DNA of 64,000 bases from MVRV01 sp964646755 (GTDB lineage Bacteria > Desulfobacterota > Syntrophia > Syntrophales > Smithellaceae), in NCBI GenBank assembly GCA_964646755.1, contig CAZYIE010000001.1, positions 166,066-230,065 of the forward strand, given 5' to 3'. The notes below the pieces were generated by a model, which was not told where the DNA came from, ran no database searches, and was given only the letters and a program-made list of their open reading frames with translations. A program made the position numbers and the translations under genes. Of this stretch, positions 59,120 through 64,000 are shown one piece after another. Within the stretch, counting starts at the first letter, position 1; every line of letters begins with the position of its first letter.

Positions 59120-62100
59120 GTGATAAAAGATAACGAAAAAGTTGGTGCAGTAATGGTGGTTGGTGCGGGAATTGCCGGTATTCAGGCGTCCCTGGATTTA
59201 GCCAATTCCGGAATGAAAGTATATCTCGTCGAAAACGGGATCAGCATCGGCGGCGTCATGGCCCAGTTGGATAAAACATTTCCCACAAATGACTGTTCCG
59301 CCTGTATTCTTTCTCCGAAACTGGTTGAGGTCGGCCGTCATCCGAATGTGACTATCAAGACGAGACGTACCGTAGAATCCGTGGAAGGCGAGCCGGGAAA
59401 ATTTAAAGTCAAACTGACATCCGCCCCGCGTTACGTGGATCTTGACAAATGCACCGGTTGCGGCGACTGTGCAAATGTCTGCCCGATTACCGTTAAAGCC
59501 GCCTTCAACGGCGAGCTAAGCGAAAGGAAAGCAATCTATCGACATTTCCCCCAGGCCATTCCCAGCGGTTTTGCCATTGATAAACTGGGAACGTCTCCCT
59601 GTAAAGCCAACTGCCCGACGCACATCAGTGTCCAGGGTTATGTGGCGCTTATCGCAGAAGGAAAATTCACCGAAGCCCTCAAACTCATCAAGCAGGAAAA
59701 CCCGTTCCCCATCGTCTGCGGCCGCGTTTGTAACCATCCCTGCGAGACGGCCTGTATGCGCGGCAAAGTAGATGAACCCATCGACATCATGCATCTGAAG
59801 CGTTTTGTCGCTGATCTGGATTTGTCGAGTGATACCCGTTATCTGCCGACCAAGAAAGAAAGCAAGGGCAAGAAAGTTGCTGTTGTCGGCGCCGGTCCTT
59901 CGGGCCTTACCTGTGCCTACTATCTGGCTATCGAAGGTTATGATGTAGAGGTTTTTGAAGCGTTACCAGTAGCCGGAGGCTGGATGGCTGTCGGCATTCC
60001 CGAGTATCGCCTTCCCAAGAATGTTCTCAATGCGGAAATAAAAGTTATCGAAGATTTAGGTGTTAAAATCCATCTCAACACGAAGATAGGTAAAGATATT
60101 TCCTTCGATAAACTGAAGAGTGATTACAGTGCCGTATTTATTGGTTGCGGCACTATGAAGAGCAGTAAGCTCAATATTCCCGGCGAAGATATGCAAGGAG
60201 TCATCCACGGCGTTGATTACCTGATGCAGATTAATCTGGGCAAGAAAGTCTCCCTCGGAGACAAAGTAGCCGTTATTGGCGGCGGTAATGTGGCTATGGA
60301 TGCCGTTCGCACCGCTATCCGCACCGGCTCGAAAGATGTATTCATTCTCTATCGCCGGACCCGTGCGGAAATGCCGGCTTCGCCCGAGGAAATTGAAGAA
60401 GCGATTGAAGAAGGAATCGAAATGAAGTTCCTCGTTGCCCCGAAACGGGTTGTGGGCAAAGATGGAAAAGTCACCGGTATCGAATGCACACGCATGGAAC
60501 TGGGTGAACCGGACGCCAGTGGCCGCCGCCGTCCTGTGGAAATCAAGGGTTCGGAATTTATCGTCGAATGCGATGCCATTCTTCCCGCCATCGGCCAGGA
60601 AGCGGATTTATCATTTATTACGAAGGAAAGCGGCGTTTCCATCAACAAGTGGAACAACGTCGATTACGATAAAGTAACTTACGCGACAAATATTCCCGGC
60701 GTTTTCTCCGGTGGTGATGTTGTTACCGGCCCGCAGACCGTTGTCAAAGCAGTCTTTTCCGGTAAGGAATCTGCCAAATCCATCGACCGCTATTTACGCG
60801 GGCAGGATTTAAAGGCCGGTCGTGAAAAAGACTGGACCATTGATCTGGCTGATAAAGCCGACGTTTCCAACCTCCCCAAAGTTCCCCGTGAAAAATATCC
60901 GCTGATGAAACCGGAAGAACGTAAAACTAGCTTCCAGGAAGTCGGCATTGGCTTTGCCGAAGCCCAGGCTATTGCGGAAGCAAATCGCTGTCTGGCTTGC
61001 GGTATCTGTTCCGAATGTTATCAATGTGTAGATGTCTGCCTGGCCAAGGCCATTGATCACGACATGAAAGCGGAAGAAGAAACCATTGAAGTCGGCGCCG
61101 TGATCGCGTCGCCAGGCTTTGAAATATTTGACGCTAGTAAGCGCGGCGAATACGGTTACGGCATTTATAAAAATGTTGTTACCGCATTGCAGTTTGAACG
61201 CATTCTTTCTGCATCCGGTCCTTTCTTTGGCCATGTGCAGAGAATTTCCGACGGCAAAGAACCTAAGAAGGTTGCCTTCATTCAATGTGTTGGTTCCCGC
61301 GACGTTTCCTGCGGCAACAGTTGGTGTTCATCGGTTTGCTGTATGTATGCAACCAAGGAAGCTATTATCGGGAAGGAACACGCCAAAGGTCTTGAACCAA
61401 CCATTTTCTATATGGACATTCGCGCTCATGGCAAGGATTTTGACAGATTTGTCAATCGCGCCAAGGATGAATACGGCATTCGCTATATTCGCTCCATGCC
61501 GTCCATGATTAAGGAAATGCAACAGACCAATAATCTACTGATTAAGTATGTCAATCCCGACGGCAGTTTCACTGAAGAAGAATTTGATATGGTTGTTCTT
61601 TCCGTTGGTCTAATGCCGCCGAAAGATGCGGTGAAGCTTTCCGCCAGCCTCGGCATTGATCTGGAAGAGCACGGTTTTTGCAAGACCCAACTGGAAAATC
61701 CCGTTCAGACATCGCGCCCCGGCGTCTTCGTTTGCGGCGCTTTCGGCGGGCCAAAAGACATTCCGGAAACCGTTATGGAAGCCTCAGCTGCCGCCGCCTG
61801 CGCAGAAGGGCTGTTAGCCAGTAAGCGCGGAACGATGATTACACCGGTGGATAATCCAGCAGAAAAAGATCTGCGCGGTCAGGGTGTACGCACCGGCGTG
61901 TTTGTCTGTCACTGTGGCATCAATATTGGCGGCGTTGTTAATGTTCCCGAAGTTCGCGACTATGCCGCGACACTGCCCAACGTTGTTTATACGGCCGATA
62001 ACCTCTTCACTTGCTCGCAGGATACGGCAGTAAAGATGGCGGAAGTCATTAAAGAAAAAAATCTCACCCGGGTGGTTGTCGCTTCCTGTTCACCCCGTAC

Positions 62101-63547
62101 GCATGAAGGGCTTTTCCAGGAAAACTGCGAAAAGGCCGGCCTGAACCGGTATCTGTTCGAGATGGCCAACATCCGCGACCAGAATTCCTGGGTGCATATG
62201 CACGAACCTGAAGCAGCTACACAGAAAGCAAAAGACTTGCTGAGAATGGCTGTGGCGAAAGCACAATATCTTAAACCGTTAAAACCAGGACAGTTGTCCG
62301 TCAATCATCAGGCGTTGATTATCGGCGGAGGCTTAGCTGGTATGTCCGCAGCTCTGTCGTTGGCCGATCAAGGTTTTGCTTCCTTTGTTGTTGAAAAGGA
62401 AGATCGCCTGGGCGGTAATTATAATTACCTGTATAAGACACTCGAAGGCTTGGATGCGCGCTCTCACCTGAAGGGACTTCTGGACAAGATTTACAACAAT
62501 CCTTTAATCACCGTCGTTACCAGTGCCGAAATTAAAAAAATTGACGGTTTCATCGGCAATTACAAAACCACTGTTGGGGCTAAAGACGGCGAAAAAGTCT
62601 TCGAACACGGCGTCGTAATCGTGGCCATCGGAGCTTATGAAAACAAGCCCAAAGAATATCTCTACGGACAAAACGCGAAAGTCAAAACACAGCGTGAGCT
62701 GGAAACACTGATTTATGAAAAGGACCAAAATCTGGCCGCGGTGAAAAATATCGTTATGATTCAATGTGTCGGCAGCCGCGATAAAGAAAGGCCATATTGC
62801 AGCCGCTACTGCTGCTCCGAGGCGATCAAGAACGCCCTCGAACTCAAGGCCGCTGATCCGTCCCGGGATATTACTATCCTTTATCGCGATATCCGCACCT
62901 TTGCTTTCAAGGAAGACTATTACAAGAAAGCCAGAGAAGCCAATATCAAATTTGTTTCCTATGAAGAAGACCGCAAACCGGAAGTGGTAGCGGCAGGCGA
63001 TAAAGTGGAAGTTAAAGTATTTGACCCGATTCTCAATGAATCGGTTAATTTGCCCGCTGATGTCGTGGCCTTAAGTGTCGGTGTTGTGCCGAATCCGGAA
63101 AATGCAGCCATTGGCAATATGCTCAAAGTTCCCACTAATCAGGACGGTTTCTTCCTGGAAGCACACGTCAAGTTGCGTCCGGTGGATTTCGCAACCGACG
63201 GTGTGTTCATGTGCGGTATGTCTCATTCGCCCAAGTTCAGCGATGAATCGATTACCCAGGCCAATGCTGCCGTTTCCCGTGCCTGCATGGTTCTGTGCCT
63301 TGATTTCATCGAGGCGGAAGGCAAAACTGCTTATGTGAATAAAGAAAGATGTTCGGCTTGCGGTCTTTGTGAGATCAATTGTCCTTACAGCGCGATTCGC
63401 GTGAACGTCAACGAGGGCTGTGCCGAAGTCAATGCGGTTCTTTGCAAGGGATGTGGAATTTGTACGGCGTCGTGCCGCATGAACGCAGTGGATTTAAACG
63501 GTTTCAATAACGAAGAAGTATTGGCACAGATATATAATTTAAACTAA
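59120..63547 (+). CDS. HdrA-like fusion flavoprotein (HdrA - GltD-like NAD(P)H module - HdrA)
   Basis: 1475 residues, cytoplasmic. In order: HdrA-type FAD site VVGAGIAGIQASLDL (about 12), [4Fe-4S] CTGCGDCANVCP (about 112), a GltD-like insert with CKANCPTHISVQGYV, CGRVCNHPCETACMRG, FAD site VAVVGAGPSGLTCA (about 253) and NAD(P)H site VAVIGGGNVAMDAVR (about 383), ending FSGGDVVTGP. Then CLACGICSECYQCVDVC (about 624), HdrA core FIQCVGSRDVSCGNSWCSSVCC, and a second HdrA module with GVFVCHCGIN (about 930), FAD site ALIIGGGLAGMSAAL (about 1065), IQCVGSRDKERPYCSRYCC, and two final [4Fe-4S] motifs CSACGLCEINCP and CKGCGICTASC. HdrA bifurcates electrons in heterodisulfide reductase-type complexes. GTG start; mvhD follows 44 bases later. 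Confidence 0.93.
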   Translation: MIKDNEKVGAVMVVGAGIAGIQASLDLANSGMKVYLVENGISIGGVMAQLDKTFPTNDCSACILSPKLVEVGRHPNVTIKTRRTVESVEGEPGKFKVKLTSAPRYVDLDKCTGCGDCANVCPITVKAAFNGELSERKAIYRHFPQAIPSGFAIDKLGTSPCKANCPTHISVQGYVALIAEGKFTEALKLIKQENPFPIVCGRVCNHPCETACMRGKVDEPIDIMHLKRFVADLDLSSDTRYLPTKKESKGKKVAVVGAGPSGLTCAYYLAIEGYDVEVFEALPVAGGWMAVGIPEYRLPKNVLNAEIKVIEDLGVKIHLNTKIGKDISFDKLKSDYSAVFIGCGTMKSSKLNIPGEDMQGVIHGVDYLMQINLGKKVSLGDKVAVIGGGNVAMDAVRTAIRTGSKDVFILYRRTRAEMPASPEEIEEAIEEGIEMKFLVAPKRVVGKDGKVTGIECTRMELGEPDASGRRRPVEIKGSEFIVECDAILPAIGQEADLSFITKESGVSINKWNNVDYDKVTYATNIPGVFSGGDVVTGPQTVVKAVFSGKESAKSIDRYLRGQDLKAGREKDWTIDLADKADVSNLPKVPREKYPLMKPEERKTSFQEVGIGFAEAQAIAEANRCLACGICSECYQCVDVCLAKAIDHDMKAEEETIEVGAVIASPGFEIFDASKRGEYGYGIYKNVVTALQFERILSASGPFFGHVQRISDGKEPKKVAFIQCVGSRDVSCGNSWCSSVCCMYATKEAIIGKEHAKGLEPTIFYMDIRAHGKDFDRFVNRAKDEYGIRYIRSMPSMIKEMQQTNNLLIKYVNPDGSFTEEEFDMVVLSVGLMPPKDAVKLSASLGIDLEEHGFCKTQLENPVQTSRPGVFVCGAFGGPKDIPETVMEASAAAACAEGLLASKRGTMITPVDNPAEKDLRGQGVRTGVFVCHCGINIGGVVNVPEVRDYAATLPNVVYTADNLFTCSQDTAVKMAEVIKEKNLTRVVVASCSPRTHEGLFQENCEKAGLNRYLFEMANIRDQNSWVHMHEPEAATQKAKDLLRMAVAKAQYLKPLKPGQLSVNHQALIIGGGLAGMSAALSLADQGFASFVVEKEDRLGGNYNYLYKTLEGLDARSHLKGLLDKIYNNPLITVVTSAEIKKIDGFIGNYKTTVGAKDGEKVFEHGVVIVAIGAYENKPKEYLYGQNAKVKTQRELETLIYEKDQNLAAVKNIVMIQCVGSRDKERPYCSRYCCSEAIKNALELKAADPSRDITILYRDIRTFAFKEDYYKKAREANIKFVSYEEDRKPEVVAAGDKVEVKVFDPILNESVNLPADVVALSVGVVPNPENAAIGNMLKVPTNQDGFFLEAHVKLRPVDFATDGVFMCGMSHSPKFSDESITQANAAVSRACMVLCLDFIEAEGKTAYVNKERCSACGLCEINCPYSAIRVNVNEGCAEVNAVLCKGCGICTASCRMNAVDLNGFNNEEVLAQIYNLN

Positions 63548-63591
63548 GGTGAGCGGCTGATAAAGCCGCATTGCCGCCGGAAGGAGAATAT

Positions 63592-64000
63592 ATGGCTGAA
63601 AATGTAGCAAACAAAGAATGGGGACCGAAGATCGTTGCCATCGTCTGCAACTGGTGTACTTATGCCGGAGCCGATCTGGCGGGCATCAGCAGAATTCAGT
63701 ATCCGCCCAATGTCAGAATCATCCGCGTTCCCTGTACAGGAAGGATTAATCCTTTCTATATCGTCAAAGCCCTGCAAGACGGAGCCGACGGCGTTTTGGT
63801 TTCCGGTTGACACCCGGGTGAATGCCACTATATATCGGGGAATTTAGTGGCGCGCCGCAAGTTTGCGACGTTAAAAAGTTTCCTGAATTACATCGGCATG
63901 GAAGGCGATCGGACCATTTTTACCTGGGTTTCCGCGTCCGAAGGCGACAGGTTTGCGCAGGTAATTAAAGGTGTTACGGCGAAAGTTAAAGCCATGGGAC
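63592..64000 (+). CDS. mvhD: MvhD-type hydrogenase iron-sulfur subunit, selenoprotein, 3' end outside window
   Basis: Electron-transfer [2Fe-2S] subunit that links HdrA to a hydrogenase or dehydrogenase. ATG at 63592 behind GAAGGAGAATAT. Residues 1-72 are typical MvhD (IVAIVCNWCTYAGADLAG, RVPCTGRINPFYIVKAL, GADGVLVSG); a TGA stands at 63808-63810 where homologues have the Cys of GCHPGxCHY; the frame then continues HPGECHYISGNLVARRKFATLKSFLNYIG to the edge. The UGA is therefore read as selenocysteine (residue 73). A SECIS-like hairpin follows at 63824-63851. At least 136 residues. Confidence 0.88.
63824..63851 (+). promoter_or_regulatory. SECIS-like hairpin
   Basis: Stem GCCACTA (63824-63830) and TAGTGGC (63845-63851), further A-T/T-A pairs inside, apical loop containing CGGGG. 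The loop lies about 25 bases after the UGA, within the usual bacterial distance, and the hairpin is inside the coding frame as bacterial SECIS elements are. Confidence 0.7.

Noticed and set aside
63808..63810. TGA taken as a normal stop giving a 72-residue MvhD
   Set aside because: The frame continues with family sequence (HPGECHY...) and a SECIS-like hairpin follows, so a stop or frameshift is less likely than selenocysteine.

Overview
The window looks like a draft genome or metagenome scaffold (two 10-N joins) of a moderately AT-rich, Gram-negative anaerobe of the Desulfobacterota, most plausibly a Syntrophaceae-type syntroph (Smithella/Syntrophus-like). This placement is inference from gene content, since there is no rRNA here. 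The pointers are lpxC (outer membrane), NtrY/NtrX and a second sigma-54 regulator pair, a TRAP transporter, polyhydroxyalkanoate (PHA) granule genes with PhaR, many acyl-CoA enzymes, HypA/HypB, and a giant HdrA-like flavoprotein followed by a selenocysteine-type MvhD.

Layout. 1-4.9 kb: a PilZ-like protein running off the left edge, a decayed PhoU-like remnant, a DctP-DctQ-DctM TRAP transporter whose permease is broken by an N run, and a ferritin-like protein. 5-9 kb: an ABC-F ATPase, a gene-poor stretch with a transposase remnant, then a TetR regulator with an autoregulatory palindrome and its downstream gene of unknown function. 9-15.4 kb (+ strand): cNMP-binding protein, 2-hydroxyacid dehydrogenase, metallo-hydrolase, purC, a small helical protein coupled to dnaJ, a lipoprotein and a flippase-like membrane protein. 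15.4-25.4 kb (- strand): ntrX, ntrY, a DUF4390 protein, lpxC, a 3-hydroxyacyl-CoA dehydrogenase, queH, ruvB-ruvA-ruvC and yebC; yjbQ follows on +. 26-27.5 kb: a truncated dehydrogenase fragment, hypB and hypA.

27.5-42.2 kb is a thirteen-gene, one-direction acyl-CoA catabolic cluster: GMC-type oxidoreductase, SRPBCC protein, two cysteine-rich ferredoxin-like proteins, acyl-CoA ligase, two acyl-CoA dehydrogenases, a classical thiolase, two DUF35 Zn-ribbon/OB proteins (one fused to SCP2), two thiolase-fold proteins without the usual catalytic residues, and a phytoene-desaturase-like flavoprotein. A divergent TetR gene at 42.4 kb shares a spacer with two mirror-image 18-bp sites, each over a -35 box. 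43-45.5 kb is a PHA-granule locus (coiled-coil protein, three tandem phasin paralogues, divergent phaR with TGTTGCAA-type sites). rnpB (RNase P RNA), ppsA, a two-pass Cache protein, a lone atpE and a histidine kinase/sigma-54 regulator pair follow.

55.2-59 kb is an accessory patch: palindromic REP/MITE-like elements around a 36-codon ORF, a DUF1016/YhcG nuclease and a low-GC CsgG-like secreted protein, then engB. The right end is energy metabolism: a 1475-residue HdrA-GltD-HdrA fusion and an MvhD with an in-frame UGA at residue 73 followed by a SECIS-like hairpin. This pair probably channels electrons between NAD(P)H, ferredoxin and a partner encoded beyond the edge, which fits with acyl-CoA oxidation in a syntroph.
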